From a virus, in the IMG/VR virus record IMGVR_UViG_3300037245_000253, positions 1 through 21,651 of that record: a stretch of 21,651 nucleotides of DNA. One strand, written 5' to 3'. Both the position numbers and the translations under genes were made by a program. Shown one piece after another: positions 13,603 to 21,001 of the stretch. The notes under the pieces are model-generated. The model saw only the letters and a program-made list of their open reading frames with translations. It was not told the origin of the DNA and made no database searches. Positions within the stretch are counted from its first letter, which is position 1, and each line of letters starts with the position of its first letter.

Positions 13603-15973
13603 TATCTACTGTTATTATATTGTTATCTACCGTTATAGTCGTGTTATCTACTGTTATATTACCGCCTGTCTGATTTATATAAACTCTAATTGTTTTTGTT
13701 GCTTCTTCATTTGTGATATCAACAAACATATCTCTAATTAATCCTGTTTCGTTTAGCGCTATTGAAAAATAAACGTTGTTTAAATTACTAGATACAGAAA
13801 TCCAATCAACATCAAACCCGTTATCTACTTTATCAAACGTAGCATTGCCTAAATTAGTTACATAGATACTTTGTATTTGTGCTTTAAAGTCAACATAAAT
13901 AGAGTCAGTCGAAGGTGTAAATCCTCCTATAACTTCATCAAAAGAACTGATTAAATTTAATTCGGCTTCTCCTGTTAATAGATTTAAGTTATAGTTACTT
14001 ATTCTATAATAGTTATCCCTTATTCTAAATATGTCATTCAGCTCTAATTTAGATAGAATCCTAAACGGCAACTTTGCGTTAAATCTATAATCTCTTCTCT
14101 TTACATTAAATAAGCTATCTATAAAATCCTTGTGATAATTTTTATATAGTGTATTTGTTATTTTTACGTTTGTCCATTCGCTAAACTCCTCACTAAATAC
14201 CGTGCTAAAATTAACGTTCTCTAATGTCATTGTGTGACTAGGAATGTTTATTGATCCGTTTAATAATGTTCTATTGCTTAAATCGTCTATAAATGCCAAC
14301 TCTGTAGTATCTAAAGATGTGTTTATGTTATAAAATATATGCGGTTTAGGGTTAGCAGGCTCTAAATCTTCTTTTATAACTGCCCCATATTGAATGTTTA
14401 CAATTCCGTTAGTGAATTGGTCTGTCAATCTCTCGTATACAATCTGTTCAAATGGTAGCTCGTAATCTAATGAATCACCGTCTAAAGGTTTTCCGTTACT
14501 GTCTTTTATCTCGTTCTCTTCATCTCCGTATCCTTTGCCTGTATTCTCTTCAAATTGTTTATTTAAGATAGTTGTAGGTTCCTTGAACGTGAAATTAATC
14601 TCGTTTAATAGTTTACCTCTATTTACATCATGGCTAGTATTATCAACGTATCTTGTAATGTCAATAAGTTCTCCTTCTGAATAGAAATCAACTAAAGTAT
14701 TAACATATAAATTATCAAAGTCCGTAGGGATAACAACTAGTTTATCCTTCTTAAAAATACCCTTTAGAAAATCAATTACTTTCATCTTTGGTAATTCCTC
14801 TGAAACTACAAACCTACTAGTTATTGTATTCTCACTAGCGAACGTGTTAAATGTTCCTCCAGAATCATTATGAAACCTTCTCTCTTGCCTAGCTCTAAAC
14901 TCATATTTAAACTCTTGCGTAGACGACACCTCGTAATATACGTTCCAAGTAAATGCACCCTCTCCTGTTCCACTTACGCTTAATTCCTCTTTAGCTAAAT
15001 TAACGGTTCCTACTCCGTTAGTTTCTGTCGAGGATTCATCATTTTTAAAGAACGTTACTTTCCAATCTACATTTTCATATCCTGCGCTAGGGGTTATTGT
15101 TGACCATAAATCAAAGTGTATATCATCCCCCGACGCTGCTGTATTCTGAACATCGAACGTTCCTATATTAGTTGTTAAGTTAAAAAAATCTGTGTCTCCT
15201 GAATCAAAATCTACTATCTGAGAATCACCTCCTGGAGTCACGCTCGAATCTGGATTTAGCCACATGAACAAATTTAAAAACTCAGCTCTACCGAAATAGT
15301 CACGGCTAAATGTAAGTTCATACTTTACTTCAATAGCTTTTATAATTTCTATTAATCGTAAACTAGGTCTTAAATCATTCCATGTTATCCCGTTGTCACC
15401 CAATCCGTTTCCGTATGCAATATTTGCTAACTTTGCAGTTATTGTTTTATCGCTAGGATCAGTATTATAGTAGTACCGCTTCTTAACAAACAGATTGTAA
15501 ATTATATTAGCATTAAACAAAGATCCTATTAAACCGCTTTTTACATTATTACTTGTATAGTCGTGGTCGAATTCTGTAAGGTCTAAATCTGATAACTCAT
15601 CTTTTCCTACTGCATCTTTTATACTTAATAGGTTCCCCCAAAATTGTATGGTATAACTAGATGGCTTGTTATTTTTTACGCTTACTTTCGATAGCCTGTA
15701 TTTCCCTAACTTATAAACAAAACCATTCAACAAAATACCACCCTCTACTTTTATACGTGCATCAAATGAGTTATCAATATCAGCGTTATAATAGTGCTTG
15801 AACTTTCTATTGTTTTTGTTCGAGGCGGGTACCGTGAAATCTTTAGTAAACTCAGTGGTGTTCTTTTCGATGTCCTCAATATCAGTAACAGACGAATTAA
15901 GCTCTATGTTTTCATCTTCATATAAATCTAATAAGTCTGTCGGATCGTTCCCTATGTATAAACCTGTTATCAT
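13595..15973 (-). CDS. Large tail/baseplate protein
   Basis: A 792-aa protein. The N-terminal region reads DLLDLYEDENIELNSSVTDI, then KNTTEFTKDFTVPASNKNNRKF, then FVYKLGKYRLSKVSVKNN, a beta-rich pattern found in conserved structural genes of Bacteroidota siphoviruses. The middle has a helical element (LPKMKVIDFLKGIFKKDKL) and later FNAKLPFRILSKLELNDIFRI. No enzyme motif is visible. Size, position after the 349-aa protein and before a fibre-type gene suggest a distal tail or tail-associated (Dit/Tal-like) component. The last 22 residues contain three ITVDN units encoded by a 21-base tandem repeat. Start ATG overlaps the upstream stop as ATGA. Confidence 0.6.
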   Translation of the reverse strand: MITGLYIGNDPTDLLDLYEDENIELNSSVTDIEDIEKNTTEFTKDFTVPASNKNNRKFKHYYNADIDNSFDARIKVEGGILLNGFVYKLGKYRLSKVSVKNNKPSSYTIQFWGNLLSIKDAVGKDELSDLDLTEFDHDYTSNNVKSGLIGSLFNANIIYNLFVKKRYYYNTDPSDKTITAKLANIAYGNGLGDNGITWNDLRPSLRLIEIIKAIEVKYELTFSRDYFGRAEFLNLFMWLNPDSSVTPGGDSQIVDFDSGDTDFFNLTTNIGTFDVQNTAASGDDIHFDLWSTITPSAGYENVDWKVTFFKNDESSTETNGVGTVNLAKEELSVSGTGEGAFTWNVYYEVSSTQEFKYEFRARQERRFHNDSGGTFNTFASENTITSRFVVSEELPKMKVIDFLKGIFKKDKLVVIPTDFDNLYVNTLVDFYSEGELIDITRYVDNTSHDVNRGKLLNEINFTFKEPTTILNKQFEENTGKGYGDEENEIKDSNGKPLDGDSLDYELPFEQIVYERLTDQFTNGIVNIQYGAVIKEDLEPANPKPHIFYNINTSLDTTELAFIDDLSNRTLLNGSINIPSHTMTLENVNFSTVFSEEFSEWTNVKITNTLYKNYHKDFIDSLFNVKRRDYRFNAKLPFRILSKLELNDIFRIRDNYYRISNYNLNLLTGEAELNLISSFDEVIGGFTPSTDSIYVDFKAQIQSIYVTNLGNATFDKVDNGFDVDWISVSSNLNNVYFSIALNETGLIRDMFVDITNEEATKTIRVYINQTGGNITVDNTTITVDNNIITVDNG
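13602..13657. repeat. Three-unit 21-base tandem repeat at the end of the 792-aa gene
   Basis: TTATCTACYGTTAT begins at 13602, 13623 and 13644, a strict 21-base period. On the coding (minus) strand this gives three ITVDN units spaced by seven residues (TVDNTTI, TVDNNII, TVDNG). Being a multiple of three, copy number can change without a frameshift. It overlaps the start of the following gene at 13602. Confidence 0.8.
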
Positions 15974-17019
15974 ATATCGTTGATCTCGTTAAACGAGTAT
16001 TTAAACTCTATGGTATAATTAATTAATTTATCGTTCACCTGTGATTTATATTCAATTCCTTTGCTGCCTATATTTAAAGGAGTCATTATTGAACCATCAT
16101 ATTGCCAAACTTTATCAGATAATAGTAATTGCTTAAACGTATCGTTGTTTTCTTCGTCTACAAAACCGCTACTCGCTACAAAACTACCAGTTCCGTTCTT
16201 GTTATAGTCTACTATTTGGTGGAATCCTGCTAGTGGCTGACCTCCTGATCCGTGGTATGTTTCTCCTGTGATACTTATATTGTCTTTTCGCTCCTTAAAG
16301 AAGGTTAAAACCTGCTGTGTTCCCTCTTTATTCTTGAAATGTATGTCGATTGGTGTGTATCTGTACTCTTTTTTAAGGAATAAACTGATCGTAACACCGT
16401 TATAAATCACCTCAATCAGGTTATCTACACTAGTTTCTGAACATTGTACCCATAAATAGCTAACAACCTCGTTAGAATTTAACGAAATAGGCACGTTTAT
16501 ATCTTCGTTTATCTCATTATCTGGATATGATATTACAGTTACGTTCGTTCCGTCACCAATTAAAGGAATAATAAATGAACTATCCGCATTTACCTTAAAC
16601 TCCGTACCTGATAACAGTATTTTATTAGCCGGTACGGTTGCGTTTTCTCCGTCCATTCCGTAATTATATCCACTTATAGCAGTGTCAATAACTAATTGAA
16701 CTACACCGCTTGAAACGTCGCTTATAAACCCCTCGTAATAAGCAGACACCCATACTTGATTGACCCCATTAATTAAACTTGTGGTTGTTGCAGTCTGCGA
16801 TTCAAACTCGATAAAGTCATTTATTAGATTAGATATATTTACTTTGTCTGTGGTAATGCTTTGAGTTGGGTTTTGACGTGTTAGTGGATAACTTGCAGTT
16901 GCAGGCTCAGCGCTTTGTAGTCCTGTCCAAACGTATAATGTAAATATGTAATTGTCAAATGGTACACCTCCATCTGATAACGGTACGGTTAAGTAATATG
17001 GTGAAAGTGTTTTTATCAT
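15970..17019 (-). CDS. Tail structural protein, unknown family
   Basis: A 349-aa protein with mostly beta-strand content. It starts MIKTLSPYYLTVPLSDGGVPFDNYIFTLYVW, has NQVWVSAYYEGF, and near the end LAGFHQIVDYN..., KQLLLSDKVWQYDGS and INYTIEFKYSF. The opening (P-Y-Y-L-T-V, Y-x-F-x-L-Y-V-W) suggests an early beta-sandwich domain. No characterised family can be named with confidence. It lies between the gp10-like protein and the large 792-aa tail protein, with spacing of two bases and an ATGA overlap, so it belongs to the tail module. A distal tail or upper baseplate role is inferred from neighbours only. Confidence 0.6.
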   Translation of the reverse strand: MIKTLSPYYLTVPLSDGGVPFDNYIFTLYVWTGLQSAEPATASYPLTRQNPTQSITTDKVNISNLINDFIEFESQTATTTSLINGVNQVWVSAYYEGFISDVSSGVVQLVIDTAISGYNYGMDGENATVPANKILLSGTEFKVNADSSFIIPLIGDGTNVTVISYPDNEINEDINVPISLNSNEVVSYLWVQCSETSVDNLIEVIYNGVTISLFLKKEYRYTPIDIHFKNKEGTQQVLTFFKERKDNISITGETYHGSGGQPLAGFHQIVDYNKNGTGSFVASSGFVDEENNDTFKQLLLSDKVWQYDGSIMTPLNIGSKGIEYKSQVNDKLINYTIEFKYSFNEINDI

Positions 17020-17021
17020 GG

Positions 17022-17552
17022 TTAATTATTTAATGCGTGTTCTAATAAGTTATCTAAATCAAGTCCAAATGCTTCTACAACATCGTCCGCTAGTTTGTCG
17101 AATCCTAACTCGAAAGGTCGTGTAAAAAAGTTAGTCGTTTCTAATCCTGTATGATAAACTGAATTAGCTATTGCGAACTGTAAACTTTTACGACTGATAA
17201 ACTGACCGCTTGCGCTTCTTGGCGCTATTCCTTTGCGAACTACCCAACCATTAAAAGCTGATGCAGGTGGTCGTTTATTTCTGTACTTGAATTTACTGTT
17301 TGTTACTCTTTTCTTTTTCCATTGCTCACCGTTTGCTTTAGTTCCTCCTACACCTTTCACTCCTGCATCTACAAACTTACCGTAGTCCTCCATAGAGAAC
17401 GAGAACGTAAAAGAATTCTTATGCTTGGTAAACTTATAACCAATAGAATTATAAAGCTCCTTAGAAGCGTTCTTATCCTTCTTAGTTAAATTACTCCTAG
17501 ACTGTTGTACTAGGAATTTACCAAACTTATTAAACTCTTTTTCTACATGCAT
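17022..17552 (-). CDS. HK97 gp10-like tail completion protein
   Basis: A 176-aa protein from the ATG at 17552 (MHVEKEFNKFGKFLVQQSRSNL), which overlaps the upstream stop by 10 bases. The frame is open to a TTG at 17600, giving 192 aa. The pattern is that of HK97 gp10/neck proteins: an N-terminal helix, ELYNSIGYKF, FSFSMEDYGKFVDAGVKGVGG, and a basic middle (GEQWKKKRVTNSKFKYRNKRPP). A late TRPFELGFDKLADDVVEAFG helix closes the protein. Such proteins join head and tail or complete the upper tail. It follows the tail-terminator candidate, a pairing common in siphovirus maps, although here both come after the chaperone gene. Confidence 0.7.
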   Translation of the reverse strand: MHVEKEFNKFGKFLVQQSRSNLTKKDKNASKELYNSIGYKFTKHKNSFTFSFSMEDYGKFVDAGVKGVGGTKANGEQWKKKRVTNSKFKYRNKRPPASAFNGWVVRKGIAPRSASGQFISRKSLQFAIANSVYHTGLETTNFFTRPFELGFDKLADDVVEAFGLDLDNLLEHALNN

Positions 17553-18001
17553 AAACTTATTTCTGTATTTGGAACCTCTACTGTAAATGTCATAATCCAA
17601 CCGTCAGTTATTTTAGCTCCTGTATAAGTTTGCGGATCTGATGTTGCTGCACTTGCTGTTATGTTATTTTTTTTAAAGTCCCTGAACATATTAAGCCATA
17701 AACGATTTAAAGTGTTTAAAGTTTCATTCATATTATCAACTTCATTATCCTGCTTCCAGAACCTATCCTCAACTATTTCTTTGTTTATATCTCTATTAGC
17801 AAAACAACCTATCTGCACATCAAACGTCACTACGGACTCATTAGGAAAACCTGCAGCTCCAACTTGGATATGTAGTAATGTATGCAACTGTCCTTTATCT
17901 AAGTCCATTTTACTAAAGTCTCCTTGTGTAATTGTATTTACAAAAGGGTCTTCGTCTCCTAGTAGCCAAAAGTAGTTCAGTAATTGCGTGTAAATGTTCA
18001 T
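17543..18001 (-). CDS. Tail terminator-like protein
   Basis: A 152-aa protein starting MNIYTQLLNYFWLLGDEDPFVNTITQGDFSKMDLDK, with HTLLHIQVGAAGFPNESVVTFDVQIGCFA, a helix NEVDNMNETLNTLNRLWLNMF and a final strand GWIMTFTVEV. The alternation of beta strands with one long central helix is the alpha/beta build of tail terminator or minor tail (gpU-like) proteins that cap the tube. Pairing with the gp10-like gene supports this. The ATG shares one base with the stop of the frameshifted chaperone extension (TAATG), which is further evidence that the extension is translated. Family assignment is inference from fold-like pattern and context. Confidence 0.5.
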   Translation of the reverse strand: MNIYTQLLNYFWLLGDEDPFVNTITQGDFSKMDLDKGQLHTLLHIQVGAAGFPNESVVTFDVQIGCFANRDINKEIVEDRFWKQDNEVDNMNETLNTLNRLWLNMFRDFKKNNITASAATSDPQTYTGAKITDGWIMTFTVEVPNTEISLCM

Positions 18002-18767
18002 TATAATTCTATTGTGTTATTACCTTTCCTAATGTTATTTTTTAACTTAGCTGTGTCTATCCTTGCTGCTAAAAAGTTGTGTACAAAATGTACATTCATG
18101 TTCTCTACTTCTTTTATCTTTGTTATGTCTCCGATTCCTTCCTCGGTTGTATTGGTTAGACTTAGTATAGTTGCGTACCATCCCCATTTTTCAAAGTAGT
18201 CTAATGCGTTATTGCCCTCACTTGTTCCTCCTCCGTATATCTCTGGATAGCTGTCTCTAAGTCGTTCGATAAACTCAAAAAAAAACCCAAGGCACCGTTT
18301 ACAATATTCAAAGGCATTTGTTTAAATAGTTCTTTTCGTGATGCTGTTCCGTTGTAATCTTCTATCGTGTAATTGCCGAATGCATCCTCACCATTAATCG
18401 GTCTAAATAATACCGACATTGTTTTGTTTAACTCCTCTTCTTTGTCTCCGTACTCTTTAAGGTCTCCTAATTCTGCAACGGTCATATTATCAAAGTTCGG
18501 GATAAAACCGTACTCTATACCTTGCAAAGTGAACCTATTCACGAACGGCACATCGTTGTTAAGTGCCAAGTCAATTTGTTTTATAATATCTTCGTAGTCG
18601 GTCTGCTGCATGTTAGCAACCTTCTGAAATGCTATCCCTGTAAAGATTTCAATCTTACGCTTGTTGAAATCCAACTCGTTTAAGTCGGTTCTCTCAGTCA
18701 GTTTATAGTAGCGTTGGAATTGCTCTAATGTAACCTCTGATATGTTCTCTGGTAAAATGACCTTCAT
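18001..18767 (-). CDS. Tail assembly chaperone, long form made by -1 ribosomal frameshift
   Basis: The zero-frame gene ends at 18201, but a -1 slip on a T9 run (18277-18285) opens 91 further codons to a TAA at 18001, giving about 255 aa. The extension begins EFIERLRDSYPEIYGGG and includes YFEKWGWYATILSL and VHFVHNFLAARID. It has no ATG, GTG or TTG near its beginning (the first ATG is at 18099), and the -1 frame is closed by a stop at 18324 just upstream of the slip site, so independent translation is unlikely. WGWY-type C-terminal modules are known to me from tail chaperones of Bacteroidota phages. This is the equivalent of lambda G/GT and its relatives, where the long form binds the tape measure protein. 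Its stop overlaps the next ATG as TAATG. Confidence 0.85.
18201..18767 (-). CDS. Tail assembly chaperone, short (zero-frame) form
   Basis: A 188-aa protein starting MKVILPENISEVTLEQFQRYYKLTERTD, with a mixed helical fold (FNKRKIEIFTGIAF; MTVAELGDLKEYGDKEEELNKTM) and a hydrophobic stretch LFKQMPLNIVNGALGFFLSL near the slip site. The 0-frame C-terminus after the slip is short and charged (SNDLETAIQRYTEEEQ). In tailed phages the short chaperone is made in excess over the long frameshifted form, and both help tail tube proteins assemble around the tape measure. Here it lies directly after the large terminase gene, far from the tape measure gene, which is unusual. The ATG at 18767 is preceded by a 14-base palindrome. 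Confidence 0.8.
   Translation of the reverse strand: MKVILPENISEVTLEQFQRYYKLTERTDLNELDFNKRKIEIFTGIAFQKVANMQQTDYEDIIKQIDLALNNDVPFVNRFTLQGIEYGFIPNFDNMTVAELGDLKEYGDKEEELNKTMSVLFRPINGEDAFGNYTIEDYNGTASRKELFKQMPLNIVNGALGFFLSLSNDLETAIQRYTEEEQVRAITH
18277..18285 (-). other. Slippery site for programmed -1 frameshifting
   Basis: On the mRNA strand the zero-frame codons are GGT TTT TTT TTG, giving two overlapping heptamers of the X-XXY-YYZ type, T-TTT-TTT and T-TTT-TTG. Re-pairing after a one-base backward slip keeps all T-T-T pairs at two or three positions. After the slip the new codons are GAG TTT ATC and the frame stays open for 91 codons. No clear downstream hairpin was found by eye; a stimulatory element may be absent or a pseudoknot. 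Confidence 0.85.
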
Positions 18768-18771
18768 GTAA

Positions 18772-18785
18772 TTAAAACGTTTTAA
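18772..18785. promoter_or_regulatory. 14-base palindrome upstream of the chaperone gene
   Basis: TTAAAACGTTTTAA is a perfect palindrome four bases upstream of the chaperone ATG, in the 33-base gap after the large terminase stop. It could be a protein-binding site or a weak RNA hairpin near the ribosome site. In AT-rich DNA such palindromes also arise by chance. Confidence 0.3.
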
Positions 18786-18800
18786 ATTGTTGATTGTTAT

Positions 18801-20003
18801 TTATCTTATTTCTATTCCGTAACTACCTAGTAAGTGATGTTCAACGTTATATCTAAATCCATCTATTGCGTGGTTCCAATCATCGACATAAAGTTTACTT
18901 CCTTTGTCTGCGTAGACATAGTTGTTTAACTCCTTGCCTATATTTATACTGTTTGGTTCAACTATTAATTTGTACTCAAGTAATAAAGTAACCCCTACCT
19001 CAATTAAGCCTTTCTTGTGTTGCTGTATATTGCAACCTCGACTATATAAATCATCAACCAATCTAGGATCAACCTCTGATATTATTAGTTTATTACCAAT
19101 CTTTGCGAGTATTAATTTAGCTAGGTCGTCAACCTTTAATCTATTTTTGTAGATGTGTTCTTTTAGGTATATAATCTTCTTAGATTTATCAATTGCAACC
19201 TCAGTTAACGTGTCAGGATCAACACTAAAACCGAAATCCATTCCGCAAGATGTTTGTAAACCGTCTGGATTAAACTCTCCAAACTCCCAATTTTCAAACA
19301 CAACTCCTTCCTGCTTATCTAGCCATCCCCCCATTATTTTATGCTTGTACTTTTTAGGGTTGTTTATTCTTATGTTCTCAATCTGTTTTAAATAACTCTT
19401 ACTAAGGTTTTCTTTGTTATCTAAGTAGGTTGAATGTATGTAGCACACATCATCTTTAATGCCGTTAAACCCGCCCTCTACACCTCGTTGCTCAAAGAAT
19501 CGTTTGTATATCCAATGCTCCTTGGTTGTCGGGTTAAGTATTAAAATTATCCTGTTCTTAATTCCTTTTTGACGTATAGATAAATCGATAGTATCAAATC
19601 TATCTTCGCTTTGTTCCTCTTCGCATTCATCATAAACCCATGTGCTAACTCCTTGTAATGATTTAAGGTTTGCAGTTTGGTTTCCTGCACTCGTTTTAAT
19701 ACCGCTGAATATTATATCTGATAATGTTGAGGTGTTGACTACTTCCGTTTTGTTTATATTAAATATACTATCTAGTCCTAGCAAACTAATCTTCTCCAAG
19801 AACTCAGGAATTATTGATAGGTGAGCAGACTTCATTGTAAAACGAGTAAACAGTATTCTGAACCCTTTCGCCATTGTAAGCAAGGTTAGAAATACTGTTA
19901 CTGCGAATGACTTACCAGAACCACGACCGCCTGTAATTATGAAGTATCTACAATCAGCAGTAAAAAGGTTGTTATATTTAGAATTAAGATCCAGACTTAA
20001 CAA
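18801..20003 (-). CDS. Terminase large subunit (PBSX/phage_terminase_2 type)
   Basis: A 400-aa DNA packaging motor. The ATPase domain has Walker A GGRGSGKS at residues 25-32, Walker B WVYDE with Asp125 and Glu126, and the coupling motif ILNPT at 155-159. The C-terminal nuclease domain shows GMDFG with Asp256, SEVDPR with Asp312, and DDWNHAIDGFRY with Asp375 and Asp381, the RNase H-like metal-binding acids. It drives DNA into the portal and cuts concatemers. No ATG exists near the beginning; the best start is TTG at 20003, which overlaps the small-subunit gene by 20 bases, so translation is probably coupled. The length is a little short for the family but all motifs are present. Confidence 0.95.
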   Translation of the reverse strand: MLSLDLNSKYNNLFTADCRYFIITGGRGSGKSFAVTVFLTLLTMAKGFRILFTRFTMKSAHLSIIPEFLEKISLLGLDSIFNINKTEVVNTSTLSDIIFSGIKTSAGNQTANLKSLQGVSTWVYDECEEEQSEDRFDTIDLSIRQKGIKNRIILILNPTTKEHWIYKRFFEQRGVEGGFNGIKDDVCYIHSTYLDNKENLSKSYLKQIENIRINNPKKYKHKIMGGWLDKQEGVVFENWEFGEFNPDGLQTSCGMDFGFSVDPDTLTEVAIDKSKKIIYLKEHIYKNRLKVDDLAKLILAKIGNKLIISEVDPRLVDDLYSRGCNIQQHKKGLIEVGVTLLLEYKLIVEPNSINIGKELNNYVYADKGSKLYVDDWNHAIDGFRYNVEHHLLGSYGIEIR

Positions 20004-20256
20004 AATTTATAATTGGTATGTTTAAATTATCTCCATTTGTAGTTACGTCAACTCTTTCTTTCGGCTTACCGTATCTGAACTCCATAAACTTATTCCAGTA
20101 CTGATAGTTACCCTCTTTGATTCCTTGCTCTAGGCATTTAAACGCCTTGTCATCTAGTTGAGATAATTTTTGTATAAGTTTGTCCTCGTCTGCCTTTGGC
20201 TTACGTCCAGACCCTTCTCTTTTCCCTCCGTTATTTATTCTTTTATCTTCTGACAT
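19984..20256 (-). CDS. Terminase small subunit candidate
   Basis: A 90-aa protein with an N-terminal Gly/Arg/Lys-rich stretch NNGGKREGSGRKPKADEDK, a common beginning of DNA-binding phage small terminases and related proteins, followed by helices LIQKLSQLDDKAFKCLEQGI and YQYWNKFMEFRYGKPKERVDV. It ends just inside the start of the large terminase gene and is upstream of it, as expected for TerS, which recognises the packaging site and regulates the motor. The protein is shorter than usual (about 130-180 aa), so a degenerate or minimal form is possible. Assignment rests mainly on position and the N-terminal pattern. Confidence 0.65.
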   Translation of the reverse strand: MSEDKRINNGGKREGSGRKPKADEDKLIQKLSQLDDKAFKCLEQGIKEGNYQYWNKFMEFRYGKPKERVDVTTNGDNLNIPIINFVKSGS

Positions 20257-20461
20257 AATTGATAAATGATTGCTTAATCAATCTTAAAACGCTCATAATA
20301 GTTCTATTGTTATTCGTGTTTTCTATAACTTCAACATCGTTATCAGTATCGAAGATCAACAAAACATTGTCGAAATCACTAATTCTTTTAACGATTTTAT
20401 CCTGTTCTTCTGTTGTTAAGTCGGATTTAATTTTTATTATAAAATCAGCTTTGTCTTTCAT
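20243..20461 (-). CDS. 72-aa hypothetical protein before terminase
   Basis: A 72-aa protein starting MKDKADFIIKIKSDLTTEEQDKIVKRISDF, then NVLLIFDTDNDVEVIENTNN and RTIMSVLRLIKQSFINYVRR. The pattern is beta-alpha-beta-(loop)-alpha, a compact small fold, with a basic C-terminus. It begins three bases after the sigma-like gene stop and overlaps the terminase small-subunit start by 14 bases, so it is co-translated with packaging genes. No family is recognised and no function is proposed. Confidence 0.6.
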   Translation of the reverse strand: MKDKADFIIKIKSDLTTEEQDKIVKRISDFDNVLLIFDTDNDVEVIENTNNNRTIMSVLRLIKQSFINYVRR

Positions 20462-20464
20462 GAT

Positions 20465-20950
20465 TTAGTTTTTAGGTTTCCTATACTTCAATCTTTTATT
20501 ATTATACTTCTCAGCGTAATCAGATCCTAACACCTCCTTTCTCGCTTTGTCAAGTTCTCGATATACGAACCCGTAATTAGTTTTATACTCGTTTCCAATC
20601 TGTCTTAACGTTCTGTCGTAGCTTTCTTCTAAATATTCTTTTTGTATGTACTTTAGATTGTCTGCTTTGTTTAGTAGTTCTGCTTGGTAATCGTCTGGTT
20701 CGAATATTTGTTTCTTATCCTCTACGTAATGAAGTAGGTCTATATCAACTGTCATGCCTTTTTTACGGCACATGTCAATCCAAAGGTTACGTATTATCAA
20801 TATTATATAATAATCGTTTATAGGCTTTGTAATAGTGCTAACTTTCAAATACATATCCTGGACTAGATCGTCTGCTATAGTTTTATTCTTACATATAAAC
20901 ATTGCTGTTGTTCTCCAGTGATTGTCTTTTTTGCAAATATCTTCTAGCAT
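20465..20950 (-). CDS. Sigma-70-like (ECF-type) protein
   Basis: A 161-aa protein with the two-domain build of a small sigma factor. Residues about 10-65 resemble region 2: WRTTAMFICKNKTIADDLVQDMYLKV, matching the A-x-DLVQ(E/D)-x-(F/Y)-(L/I)-K core that binds the RNA polymerase clamp, then YYIILIIRNLWIDMCRKKG, matching region 2.3-2.4. A linker follows, and residues about 105-140 (EESYDRTLRQIGNEYKTNYGFVYRELDKARKEVL) have the helix-turn-helix pattern of region 4, which reads the -35 element. The gene stands immediately upstream of the packaging and structural genes, so it may redirect host polymerase to late promoters. A sigma-derived DNA-binding protein without polymerase activity is the alternative. 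Confidence 0.7.
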   Translation of the reverse strand: MLEDICKKDNHWRTTAMFICKNKTIADDLVQDMYLKVSTITKPINDYYIILIIRNLWIDMCRKKGMTVDIDLLHYVEDKKQIFEPDDYQAELLNKADNLKYIQKEYLEESYDRTLRQIGNEYKTNYGFVYRELDKARKEVLGSDYAEKYNNKRLKYRKPKN

Positions 20951-21001
20951 GGGATTTGTTTTATCTACGTAAAGATAGTCTATTATTATTTAAGTGTTGT
21001 T

